7,264 nt of DNA from an uncultured Acidimicrobiaceae bacterium (GCA_913054115.1 CAJXIS010000103.1:1-7264); one strand, 5' to 3'; positions 1-6,392 are shown, counted from the stretch's first letter. Numbers and translations: made by a program. Notes: a model not told the origin generated them from the sequence alone.

Positions 1-2
1 GC

Positions 3-287
3 CGGCTGGTGGCCGCCCTCGTCCTGGCCACCATGGTCTTCTGCGGCACCCTCGTCGCCGGCGAGTTGGCCGGCCGGGTCACCGGCACGCCGGGTGGCTC
101 ACCGGTCGGGGCGGCCGGCGAGCCGGTCATCTACGTGGTGCAGCCCGGCGACACCCTCTGGGCCATCGCCGAGCGGCTCACCCCGGAGGGCATCGACGTG
201 CGCCACACCGTCGACCGCCTCAGCGACTCGGCGGGCGGGTCGTTCCTCCAACCCGGCCAGCGCATCGAGCTGCCGGTCGGCGGCTGA
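3..287 (+). CDS. LysM-domain membrane-anchored protein, 5' end outside the window
   Basis: This is the C-terminal part of a small protein with one hydrophobic segment and one LysM peptidoglycan-binding domain. The frame is open to the left edge. The first in-window start is a GTG at 9, but it lies inside the hydrophobic segment, so the true start is probably upstream. Residues after that GTG run AALVLATMVFCGTLVAG (membrane anchor or uncleaved signal). A Gly/Pro-rich linker follows, then LysM beginning YVVQPGDTLWAIAERL and ending with the typical LQPGQRIELP. LysM binds peptidoglycan N-acetylglucosamine, which places the domain outside the membrane. In actinobacteria and Bacillus, small LysM proteins of this shape (YneA; mycobacterial Rv2719c) lie next to lexA and restrain cell division during the SOS response. 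That role is inference here, because lexA is not in the window. The gene converges on the reductase gene with 10 bases between the stops. Confidence 0.85.
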   Translation, partial: RLVAALVLATMVFCGTLVAGELAGRVTGTPGGSPVGAAGEPVIYVVQPGDTLWAIAERLTPEGIDVRHTVDRLSDSAGGSFLQPGQRIELPVGG

Positions 288-302
288 TCCCGGGCCGTCA
301 GC
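283..302. terminator. Weak inverted repeat between convergent genes
   Basis: GCTGA (283-287) and TCAGC (298-302) form a 5-bp stem around a GC-rich loop that contains CCCGGG. The stem includes the stop codons of both convergent genes. No T-run follows on either strand. It could serve as a modest bidirectional terminator, but at this GC content a stem this short is weak evidence. Confidence 0.2.
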
Positions 303-1134
303 AGGCCAGGTAGCGGCAGAAGACAAAGTCGTCGGCGGTCAGGACATGTGCCAGGCGAAGGTTCGTCGGTCGGGGCAGCGGCGCTCCCGCCAGCAGGCCC
401 GTGCCGCTGCCGGCGATGAGCGGCGACACGCTCAGGCAGAGCTCGTCGATCAGCCCGGCCGAGGCGAGTTGGACCACGAGTCCCGGTCCTCCCTCGCACA
501 CCACGGTGCCCACGCCCCGGCCCTGCAGGTCGGCCAGCACGTCGGCGATGTCGAGCGAGTCGTCGGCCGTCACGACCTCGGCCACGGCGGCCAGTGCGTC
601 CAGCCGTTCGGACGGTGCGTCGCCCGACGTGTAGACGAGCGGCGCCGGGTCGTCGGGATCCCGGTCGACGAACAACGACGCCGACGGATCCAGTCCGGCG
701 CTGCCGGACACCACCGCCAGTCGGGGACGCACTGCCTGGCCGCGACTGGCCCGACGTTCGCCCATGTCGGCGACGGGCGTACGTGGCGGTCGGTAGCCCT
801 CGGCTCGCACGGTCCCGGCTCCCACCAGGACCACGTCGGCGAGGCCGCGCACCACCCCCAGCAGCCGACGGTCGGCGTCGCCGCCCAGCGGGCCCGACCG
901 CCCGTCGACGGCGGTGGCCCCGTCCACCGAGGCCACCATGTTCACGAGGACCCAGGGTCGCCCAGCGGGGGCTGGACGCTCGACATCGTGGTAGGCGGCG
1001 ACCGGATCGACGTCGCCACTGTCCGAGTGGGGGAACAACTGCTGCACATCCCGACGGTAGCCGTCGGCCGCCCGCCCGGGGCTGGCGGGTGTCTGTGGAC
1101 GGCTGTGGACAAACCCGGCGTCGTCCACCGTCAT
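298..1134 (-). CDS. RibD C-terminal-domain pyrimidine/dihydrofolate-type reductase
   Basis: This 278-residue protein is a stand-alone RibD C-terminal (DHFR-like fold) reductase, with no deaminase domain. Visible motifs, numbered from the ATG at 1134, are NMVASVDGA (65-73), LLGVVRGLADVVLVGAGTVRAE (91-112), the NADPH-binding CEGGPGLV (213-220) and the closing GLIDELCLSVSPLIAGSG segment (228-244). Known relatives reduce the ribosylamino-pyrimidine intermediate of riboflavin synthesis. The actinobacterial homologue Rv2671 has instead been reported to have dihydrofolate reductase activity and to give resistance to para-aminosalicylate when overproduced. Which substrate applies here cannot be read from the sequence. 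The start is uncertain: the ATG at 1134 gives 57 residues before the conserved domain, while a GTG at 1047 would leave about 28. An ATG-less extension to 1233 is also open. The first 29 residues look unlike the family. The gene is divergent from nrdJ and shares its control region. Confidence 0.87.
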   Translation of the reverse strand: MTVDDAGFVHSRPQTPASPGRAADGYRRDVQQLFPHSDSGDVDPVAAYHDVERPAPAGRPWVLVNMVASVDGATAVDGRSGPLGGDADRRLLGVVRGLADVVLVGAGTVRAEGYRPPRTPVADMGERRASRGQAVRPRLAVVSGSAGLDPSASLFVDRDPDDPAPLVYTSGDAPSERLDALAAVAEVVTADDSLDIADVLADLQGRGVGTVVCEGGPGLVVQLASAGLIDELCLSVSPLIAGSGTGLLAGAPLPRPTNLRLAHVLTADDFVFCRYLAC

Positions 1135-1163
1135 TTCCACAACTCTTGCCCTTTCCGTCCACA
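1094..1163. promoter_or_regulatory. Cluster of four DnaA-box-like sites in the reductase-nrdJ divergent region
   Basis: Four copies of the TCCACA core lie within 70 bp. On the minus strand they are CCGTCCACA (1102-1094) and a perfect actinobacterial DnaA box, TTGTCCACA (1112-1104). On the plus strand they are ATTTCCACA (1133-1141) and CCGTCCACA (1155-1163). A degenerate fifth copy (TCCACC) is at 1124-1129. Core-to-core distances are 10, 32 and 22 bp, close to whole helical turns, so all four would face roughly the same side of the DNA. Known biology: DnaA binds boxes upstream of the nrdAB ribonucleotide reductase operon of E. coli and controls it. Inference: DnaA, sensing the replication state, may regulate nrdJ, the reductase, or both. 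If the reductase starts at 1134, the first two sites lie inside its 5' coding sequence; if it starts at 1047, all four are intergenic. Confidence 0.5.
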
Positions 1164-1181
1164 GGGGGTCGTTCGTAGGGT
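1152..1181 (+). promoter_or_regulatory. nrdJ: Possible nrdJ promoter
   Basis: TAGGGT at 1176-1181 fits the actinobacterial -10 pattern TANNNT. TTTCCG at 1152-1157, 18 bp upstream, is a poor -35 element matching TTGACA at three of six positions. A start near 1188 would leave a leader of roughly 95 bases before the chosen nrdJ start. The fourth DnaA-box-like site (1155-1163) overlaps the -35 and the spacer, where a bound protein would block RNA polymerase. The assignment rests on pattern only. Confidence 0.3.
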
Positions 1182-1209
1182 GGCGGCACGAATCGGGACC
1201 ATCGAATCC

Positions 1210-1224
1210 GGTGTGGGTCACACC
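1210..1224. repeat. Short palindrome GGTGTG-ggt-CACACC before nrdJ
   Basis: A perfect 6-bp inverted repeat with a 3-base spacer lies 59 bases before the chosen nrdJ start. It could be an operator for a dimeric regulator, or a small hairpin in the nrdJ leader. It does not match the NrdR-box consensus, which has an AT-rich centre. A repeat this short is weak evidence by itself. Confidence 0.3.
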
Positions 1225-1283
1225 CGGCCCCAACGGTGATGGTGTCCCGGACCAGCGATCGAACGAAAGACGGCTTTCACGAC

Positions 1284-4200
1284 ATGACCCTCATGCCCGA
1301 ACGTGGCGTCCTCGGCATCCGACGGATGTTCACCGAGGCCGGAACCCATCCCTACGACAGCATCGACTGGGAACACCGCGACGCCCGTCTGGTCGATCAC
1401 CGGGACGGGTCCGTGGCGTTCGAGCAACTCGGCGTCGAGGTGCCCACGTCCTGGTCCGTCAACGCCACCAACATTCTCGCCCAGAAGTACTTCCGCGGGA
1501 TGCCCGACACGCCGGAGCGGGAGTCGTCGCTGCGTCAGGTCGCCGATCGCGTGGTCGACACCATCGCCGCCTGGGGCCGGACCGACGGTTACTTCGCCGA
1601 CGACGTCGAGGCCGACGCCTTCGCCGACGAACTCAAGCACCTGATCGTCACCCAGAAGGCCGCCTTCAACTCGCCGGTCTGGTTCAACATCGGCGTGCCC
1701 GACACCCCCCAGCAGGCATCGGCCTGCTTCATCCTCTCGGTCGACGACAAGATGACCTCCATCCTCAACTGGTACGTCGAGGAAGGCATCATCTTCAAGG
1801 GCGGGTCCGGTGCCGGCGTCAACCTCAGCCGCATCCGATCGTCGCGCGAGGCCCTCCGGGGTGGCGGCACGGCGAGTGGCCCGGTCAGCTTCATGCGGGG
1901 CGCCGACGCCTCTGCAGGCACCATCAAGAGCGGCGGCAAGACGCGGCGGGCCGCCAAGATGGTCGTCCTCGACGCCGACCACCCCGACGTCGAGGAGTTC
2001 ATCTGGTGCAAGGCCCGCGAGGAGCACAAGCTGCGTGCACTCGAGGCCGCAGGCTTCGAGGTCGGCCTCGACGGGTCCGACGCCCATTCGATCCAGTACC
2101 AGAACGCCAACAACTCGGTCCGGGTCACCGACGAGTTCATGCAGGCCGTGGTCGACGACACCGACTGGGACCTCACCGCCCGCACCGACGGTTCGGTCAT
2201 CGACACCATGCAGGCCCGCCGGCTGTTCCGCCAGGTCGCCGAGGCGGCCTGGGAGTGCGCCGACCCGGGCCTCCAGTTCGACACCACCATCAACCACTGG
2301 CACACCGCCGCCAACACCGGCCGGATCACCGCCAGCAACCCATGCTTCACCGGCGACACGAAGGTCCACACCGACAAGGGCCTGGTCCGCTTCGACGAGT
2401 TGGTAGACCGCCTCAACCGAGGCGAGGACTTCCGGGTCTGGACCCACGACGCCACGAGCGTCGATGACCCTGCCGAGGCCGTGTTCCTGTCGTCGCCTGA
2501 TGCAGTGATGCTCACGGGCCTCAACCCGGTGGTTCGGCTCCAGTTCGACACCGGTCATGAGATCCGTTGCACACTCAACCACCGGTTTTTCACCGAGAAC
2601 CGGGGCTGGGTCGCCGCCCACGATTTGACCGACGAGGACGACGTCCGCGTGCTCGATCGTTTCACGCCGGCGGAGGAGGCCGATCCCTACCTGCCCGTGT
2701 CCACGAATCCGGACGACTATCGCACCAAGGGTGACCACGCCCGCCCCTTGAACTTCCCTGACGAGTGGGACACCCTGTTTGCCCACTATCTGGGGTGGCT
2801 CATCGGCGACGGCTCCACGTCCGGAAAGGTCGTGGCCACGATCTACGGCTCCGCCGAGGACCAGGCCGAGATCATGCCGAGGCATCATCCCCTGATCGAG
2901 TGGATCAACGGCGACCATGCCCTGAAGGTCTCGATCCAGTCCAACGGGACCGCCCAGCTGCGCATCACCCGCCGCCCGTTCAAGCGCTTCCTCGAGGCGC
3001 TAGGGGTGGATTCCACGACGGGTGCCCACAAGGTGGTTCCGTGGGTCGTCGAGCAGGCGCTGCCCGAGTTTTCCGGCGCCTTCCTCCGCGGTCTGTTCGA
3101 TGCCGACGGCTGCGTCTACCGATCCGAGACGAAGGGCTCCTACGTGGGCCTTGGCTCGATCTCGCGGGAACTGCTGGTCGGTACCCAGCGACTGCTGCAG
3201 ACCTTCGGCGTCACGAGCCGCATATATTCGGTGCGCGATGCCGGGGCGTCGCATTTCACCTATGTGCGCAAGGACGGAACAGAGGCAACGTACAAGTCGA
3301 GCGCCTCGTGGGACCTGCGTATCACGGGTCGCTCCGTCGACGCCTTCGCCCAGCACATCGGTTTCGAGCTCGAGCGCAAGCGCGGTGCCCTCACCGAACT
3401 ACTGGCCGAGCGCACGCGGGCGGATTACCGAACCGCCTGCACCGCCAGGCTGGTCGCCCGCATCGATGACGGCGATGAGCAGACCTACAACCTCTCCGAG
3501 CCCCGGAACCACGCCTACATCGCCAACGGCCTACTGGTCGCCAACTGCTCGGAGTATGTGCATCTCGACAATTCGGCTTGCAATCTCGCCAGCCTCAACC
3601 TGCTGTCGTTCCTGGGCGATTCCGATGGTGACACCGACGCCATCGGCGGGTTCGATGTCGAGGGGTTCCTGCACGCCGTCGAGGTCGTGTTCACGGCCCA
3701 GGAGATCCTCGTCGGCAACGCCGACTACCCGACGGAGAAGATCGCCGAGACCACCCGGGCCTTCCGGCAGTTGGGCCTCGGCTACGCCAACCTGGGCGCC
3801 CTGCTCATGGCCCTGGGCCTGCCCTACGACAGCGACGAGGGCCGGTCGGTGGCTGCGGCGATCACGTCGCTGATGACCGGCCACGCCTACCGCACCTCGG
3901 CCCGCCTGGCCGACCGCATGGGGCCGTTCTCCGGCTACGAGGCCAACCGCGAGCCGATGCTGCGGGTGCTCGACCAGCACCGCGAGGCGACCGAGCTGCT
4001 CGACGAGTCGGTGGCGCCGGTCCTCGTCGAGGCCGGGCGCGAGGCATGGTTCGAGGCATGCGCCCTGGCCCAACGGGTCGGGGTCCGCAATAGCCAGGCC
4101 ACCGTGCTGGCGCCCACCGGCACCATTGGCCTCCTCATGGACTGCGACACCACCGGCATCGAGCCCGACCTGAGCCTCGTCAAGACCAAGCGTCTGGTCG

Positions 4201-5261
4201 GCGGGGGCACCATGTCGATCGTCAACCGGACCGTCCCCCGGGCGCTCGAACGCCTCGGCTACGACGACGAGACCACGGCGGCCATCGTCGACCACATCGA
4301 CCGGAGGCACTCGGTGGCCGGGTGCGCCGAACTCCTCCCCGGGCACGCCGACGTGTTCGCCACCTCGATGGGCGACCACGCCATCCACCACATGGGCCAC
4401 ATCCGGATGATGGGGGCCGTCCAGCCGTTCCTGTCCGGGGCCATCTCCAAGACCTGCAACATGCCCGAAGACGTCTCGGTCGACGATGTGGAGGAGCTCT
4501 ACTTCGAGTCGTGGCGCCTCGGCCTCAAGGCGGTCGCCATCTACCGGGACAACTGCAAGGTCGGCCAGCCACTCGCGACGGGCAACGAGACCACCCGTTC
4601 GCAGGCGACGGCGCTGGTCGATGCGGTCGCCGCAGGCGTTCCGGCCGAGCCGGTGCGCCGCCGGCTCCCACGCTCCCGCCGTTCACTCACCTTCGAGTTC
4701 CGGGTCGCCGATTGCAAGGGGTTCGTCACGGTCGGCGAGTACGAAGACGGCCGACCCGGCGAGATCTTCATGCGGGTCTCCAAGCAGGGCTCGACCCTGT
4801 CGGGGATCATGGACGCCTTCGCCATCTCGCTCAGCCACGGACTCCAGTACGGGGTGCCGCTGCGTGCGTTCGTCGAGGCGTTCACCGGCATGCGCTTCGA
4901 ACCGGCCGGGATGACCGACGATCCCGACCTCCGGATCTCCACGAGCATCATCGACTACCTGTTCCGGCGCCTGGCGGTCGAGTACCTCACGCCGGCCGAG
5001 CGGGCCGAGCTCAACATCCTCACCACCGACGAGCGCAGCCAGCCCACGCTGCCGGGCGTCGAGGAGGCCGCCACCGAGACCCGTCAGGGCCTCGACTTGC
5101 CCCCCGATCCGCCGACGGTGCCGTCCGCCGCCCAGTTCGCCGCCCAGCTGTCGCGGGCGTCGGCCGACGCCCCTCTCTGCATGATGTGCGGCATCGCCAT
5201 GCGCCGTGCCGGGTCCTGCTACGTGTGCACCGACTGCGGCGCCACCAGCGGGTGCTCGTGA
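1284..5261 (+). CDS. nrdJ: Vitamin B12-dependent (class II) ribonucleotide reductase with an in-frame intein
   Basis: This enzyme reduces ribonucleotides to deoxyribonucleotides in the cytoplasm. Adenosylcobalamin generates the radical, so no NrdB subunit is needed and oxygen is neither required nor harmful. The 1325-residue precursor becomes about 924 residues after removal of the intein (354-754), a normal NrdJ length. In order it shows VNATNILAQKYFRG near the start; the redox cysteine C148 in SACFILSVDD; the FKGGSGAGVNLSRIRSS segment; the active-site motif N352-P353 // C755-S-E757; the second redox cysteine C766 in SACNLASLNL; and the barrel motif APTGTIGLLMDCDTTGIEPD (P944). A TSCPD-type domain (about 1126-1250) and a cysteine-rich tail (C1299, C1302, C1312, C1315, C1318, C1324) follow and likely handle zinc binding or re-reduction. 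I chose the ATG at 1284 because GAAAGACGG lies 10 bases upstream and codons before it look non-coding. GTG 1236, ATG 1239 and ATG 1293 are alternatives. nrdR is not adjacent. Confidence 0.96.
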   Translation: MTLMPERGVLGIRRMFTEAGTHPYDSIDWEHRDARLVDHRDGSVAFEQLGVEVPTSWSVNATNILAQKYFRGMPDTPERESSLRQVADRVVDTIAAWGRTDGYFADDVEADAFADELKHLIVTQKAAFNSPVWFNIGVPDTPQQASACFILSVDDKMTSILNWYVEEGIIFKGGSGAGVNLSRIRSSREALRGGGTASGPVSFMRGADASAGTIKSGGKTRRAAKMVVLDADHPDVEEFIWCKAREEHKLRALEAAGFEVGLDGSDAHSIQYQNANNSVRVTDEFMQAVVDDTDWDLTARTDGSVIDTMQARRLFRQVAEAAWECADPGLQFDTTINHWHTAANTGRITASNPCFTGDTKVHTDKGLVRFDELVDRLNRGEDFRVWTHDATSVDDPAEAVFLSSPDAVMLTGLNPVVRLQFDTGHEIRCTLNHRFFTENRGWVAAHDLTDEDDVRVLDRFTPAEEADPYLPVSTNPDDYRTKGDHARPLNFPDEWDTLFAHYLGWLIGDGSTSGKVVATIYGSAEDQAEIMPRHHPLIEWINGDHALKVSIQSNGTAQLRITRRPFKRFLEALGVDSTTGAHKVVPWVVEQALPEFSGAFLRGLFDADGCVYRSETKGSYVGLGSISRELLVGTQRLLQTFGVTSRIYSVRDAGASHFTYVRKDGTEATYKSSASWDLRITGRSVDAFAQHIGFELERKRGALTELLAERTRADYRTACTARLVARIDDGDEQTYNLSEPRNHAYIANGLLVANCSEYVHLDNSACNLASLNLLSFLGDSDGDTDAIGGFDVEGFLHAVEVVFTAQEILVGNADYPTEKIAETTRAFRQLGLGYANLGALLMALGLPYDSDEGRSVAAAITSLMTGHAYRTSARLADRMGPFSGYEANREPMLRVLDQHREATELLDESVAPVLVEAGREAWFEACALAQRVGVRNSQATVLAPTGTIGLLMDCDTTGIEPDLSLVKTKRLVGGGTMSIVNRTVPRALERLGYDDETTAAIVDHIDRRHSVAGCAELLPGHADVFATSMGDHAIHHMGHIRMMGAVQPFLSGAISKTCNMPEDVSVDDVEELYFESWRLGLKAVAIYRDNCKVGQPLATGNETTRSQATALVDAVAAGVPAEPVRRRLPRSRRSLTFEFRVADCKGFVTVGEYEDGRPGEIFMRVSKQGSTLSGIMDAFAISLSHGLQYGVPLRAFVEAFTGMRFEPAGMTDDPDLRISTSIIDYLFRRLAVEYLTPAERAELNILTTDERSQPTLPGVEEAATETRQGLDLPPDPPTVPSAAQFAAQLSRASADAPLCMMCGIAMRRAGSCYVCTDCGATSGCS
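2343..3545 (+). mobile_element. NrdJ intein with LAGLIDADG homing endonuclease domain
   Basis: This 401-residue, in-frame protein-splicing element cuts itself out of the NrdJ precursor. Numbered within the intein, block A starts at Cys1 (CFTGDTKVHT). Block B is HEIRCTLNHRFFTENRGW, with the expected TxxH (T77, H80). The endonuclease motifs are LGWLIGDG (150-157) and FLRGLFDADG (247-256), both keeping the catalytic aspartate (D156, D255). RPFKRFLEALGV and LLQTFGVTSRIY are the flanking blocks D and H. Block F/G is TYNLSEPRNHAYIANGLLVAN with Asn401, followed by Cys+1. The ends are fixed by comparison with the uninterrupted family motif NPCSEY: removal restores it exactly. The penultimate residue is Ala, not the usual His. 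The endonuclease looks intact, so the element may still home into intein-free nrdJ alleles. Codon use is richer in A/T-ending codons than the left-hand extein (cgg-ttt-ttc, cgc-ata-tat), which suggests transfer. Confidence 0.95.
3546..3656 (+). other. Extein stretch with atypical codon use beside the intein (possible co-conversion tract)
   Basis: In the 41 codons right after the intein (3546-3668), nine end in A or T: tat, cat, aat, gct, aat, gat, gat, ggt, gat. In the 41 codons just before the intein only one does (cca), and in the next 41 codons after 3668 there are none that I can see. The last atypical codon is gat at 3654-3656. Homing endonucleases move by break repair, which copies some flanking host sequence along with the intein. 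A donor-derived tract on one side would look like this. Chance, or constraint on the conserved active-site region, could also explain it. Confidence 0.4.
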
Positions 5262-5274
5262 CGGGCGTGTCGGG

Positions 5275-5282
5275 CGAGGCGG
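5275..5282 (+). promoter_or_regulatory. Ribosome binding site of the thymidine kinase gene
   Basis: GAGGCGGG ends 7 bases before the ATG at 5290. It supports that start over an in-frame ATG at 5206, which would overlap nrdJ and add 28 residues ahead of the kinase fold. Confidence 0.5.
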
Positions 5283-5289
5283 GTGCCTG

Positions 5290-5919
5290 ATGGCCAGGCT
5301 GCGGTTCTCCTACGGGACCATGGGGTCGGGCAAGAGCACGTTCGCCCTCCAGATCCACCACAACCTGGCCTCGCGCGACCTCAAGGGCCTGCTGTGCAGC
5401 CAGCTCGACCGGACCGACGGCAAGGTGTCGAGCGCACTCGGCGTCTCGGCCGATGCCGTCGAGGTGGGCCCACGCCTCGATCTCTTCGAACTGGCGCTGG
5501 CGATGGTCGAGCGCCACGGCGGCCTCGACTACGTGGTCTGCGACGAGGCGCAGTTCTACACCGCCGCCCAGGTCGGCCAACTGGCGCGGGTCGTCGACGA
5601 GCTGGGTGCTGACGTCTTCGCATTCGGCCTGCTCACCTCGTTCCAGGGGGAGCTGTTCGAGGGCACGAAGCGGCTCCTCGAGTTGGCCGACGAGTCCGCC
5701 GAGATCCAGGTGGAGGCCCGCTGCTGGTGTGGCGCCCGGGCCACCCACAACGCCCGCCTGGTCGACGGCGTGCAGGTCTACGACGGTGAGCTGTTCCTCG
5801 TCGACGACCCCGACGACCATCAGGTCACCTATGAGCTGCGCTGCCGCCGCCACTGGCTGGCTGGCGACAGCGGGGGCGCCGCCAGGGTCACGGCACACGC
5901 CGCAGCCGTCGAGGGCTGA
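5290..5919 (+). CDS. tdk: Type II thymidine kinase
   Basis: This 209-residue cytoplasmic enzyme phosphorylates thymidine to dTMP with ATP, in the salvage route. Almost at the N-terminus it has the P-loop GTMGSGKST (9-17), as type II thymidine kinases do. DEAQ is at 85-88, where the Glu is the likely catalytic base. FGLLTSFQGELFEG (112-125) matches the family segment after it. A C-terminal zinc-binding region follows, with C145, C147, C185 and H188 as probable ligands. The first pair is CxC rather than the usual CxxC, and the second is CxxH. YDGEL (164-168) lies in the substrate-covering lasso. Length is normal. The gene starts 28 bases after the nrdJ stop on the same strand with no visible terminator between, so the two are probably co-transcribed, joining de novo and salvage supply of DNA precursors. 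Confidence 0.88.
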   Translation: MARLRFSYGTMGSGKSTFALQIHHNLASRDLKGLLCSQLDRTDGKVSSALGVSADAVEVGPRLDLFELALAMVERHGGLDYVVCDEAQFYTAAQVGQLARVVDELGADVFAFGLLTSFQGELFEGTKRLLELADESAEIQVEARCWCGARATHNARLVDGVQVYDGELFLVDDPDDHQVTYELRCRRHWLAGDSGGAARVTAHAAAVEG

Positions 5920-5939
5920 CCCCACCGGCCCCGGGCGGT

Positions 5940-6386
5940 TCAGGTGCGGGGCGCGCTGCGCAGGTGTCGGCTCACGTCGCCGACGAGGTCCAGCATCGAG
6001 TAGTCGCGTTCGCAGAAGCGCCACTCCTCGTCCACTCGTTCGAAGCGGTCGTGGTAGCGGCCGGCGGCCACGACCTGTAGCGGTCCGTCATCGACCTGCT
6101 GGAGCACGGTGTAGCGGCTGCGGCACGCGGCGGTGCCGGCGGCCTCGTCGATCTCGAGGATCGGGTTGGTCACGACGTGCTGCGTGCGAGGGGTGCCGTC
6201 GTCGTGGAGGATCACGATCGACCGCCAGACGTCGAGTATCCCGTCGCGGTCGACGACCACGGGGGCCTCCGGGTCGAGGATGATCCGGGCGTGGGCAAAC
6301 AGGTCGGCACAGGCCTCGTGCTCGCCGGCATCGAACAGCTCGGCGTAGCGGTGGAGCAGGTTCGTGATGGCTGTGGCACTGGTCAT
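5940..6386 (-). CDS. SnoaL-like / NTF2-fold family protein
   Basis: This 148-residue protein fits the SnoaL-like NTF2 superfamily (cone-shaped alpha+beta barrel), a fold used for small-molecule isomerases, dehydratases and hydrolases. It begins ITNLLHRYAELFDAGEHEACADLF (7-30), the usual first helices. RTQHVVTNPILEID (67-80) is the common strand motif, and GRYHDRFERVDEEWRFCERDY (109-129) is the characteristic final strand pair. H70, Y111, H112 and D113 point toward the expected pocket by family position, but the substrate cannot be told. There is no signal peptide. It follows the Ldh-family gene by 12 bases and is almost certainly translated from the same message, so it may act on the same compound. 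It converges on the thymidine kinase gene with 20 bases between them, and no strong terminator hairpin is visible there. Confidence 0.82.
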   Translation of the reverse strand: MTSATAITNLLHRYAELFDAGEHEACADLFAHARIILDPEAPVVVDRDGILDVWRSIVILHDDGTPRTQHVVTNPILEIDEAAGTAACRSRYTVLQQVDDGPLQVVAAGRYHDRFERVDEEWRFCERDYSMLDLVGDVSRHLRSAPRT

Positions 6387-6392
6387 GGGGTT

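Noticed and set aside
131..1189. 352-codon minus-strand frame overlapping the reductase
   Set aside because: Arg/Gly/Pro-rich low-complexity translation in another frame of the same strand; the 298-1134 frame carries the family motifs.
1135..1283. Adenosylcobalamin riboswitch or NrdR boxes upstream of nrdJ
   Set aside because: The region is too short for a full B12 riboswitch and shows no B12-box-like sequence. No ACAC...GTGT motif with an AT-rich centre was found. A LexA-type TCGAAC...GTTCGA site is also absent; only a half-like TCGAAC occurs at 1259-1264.
1218..2918. 566-codon open frame on the minus strand opposite nrdJ
   Set aside because: It lies antisense to the clearly conserved NrdJ and intein sequence. 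Its translation is Gly/Val/Asp-rich with no recognisable domain. Long antisense frames are expected at this GC content.
2765..3469. Separate plus-strand open frame inside the intein, considered as a free-standing endonuclease gene
   Set aside because: It is out of frame with the LAGLIDADG motifs, which lie in the nrdJ frame. The endonuclease is part of the intein, not a separate gene.
4322..5290. 322-codon plus-strand frame inside the nrdJ 3' half
   Set aside because: Arg/Pro/His-rich shadow of nrdJ; all conserved RNR motifs are in the nrdJ frame.
5920..5939. Terminator between the thymidine kinase and SnoaL-like genes
   Set aside because: The gap is GC-rich (ACCGGCCCCGGGCGGT), but the arms pair for only four bases before mismatching and no T-run follows.
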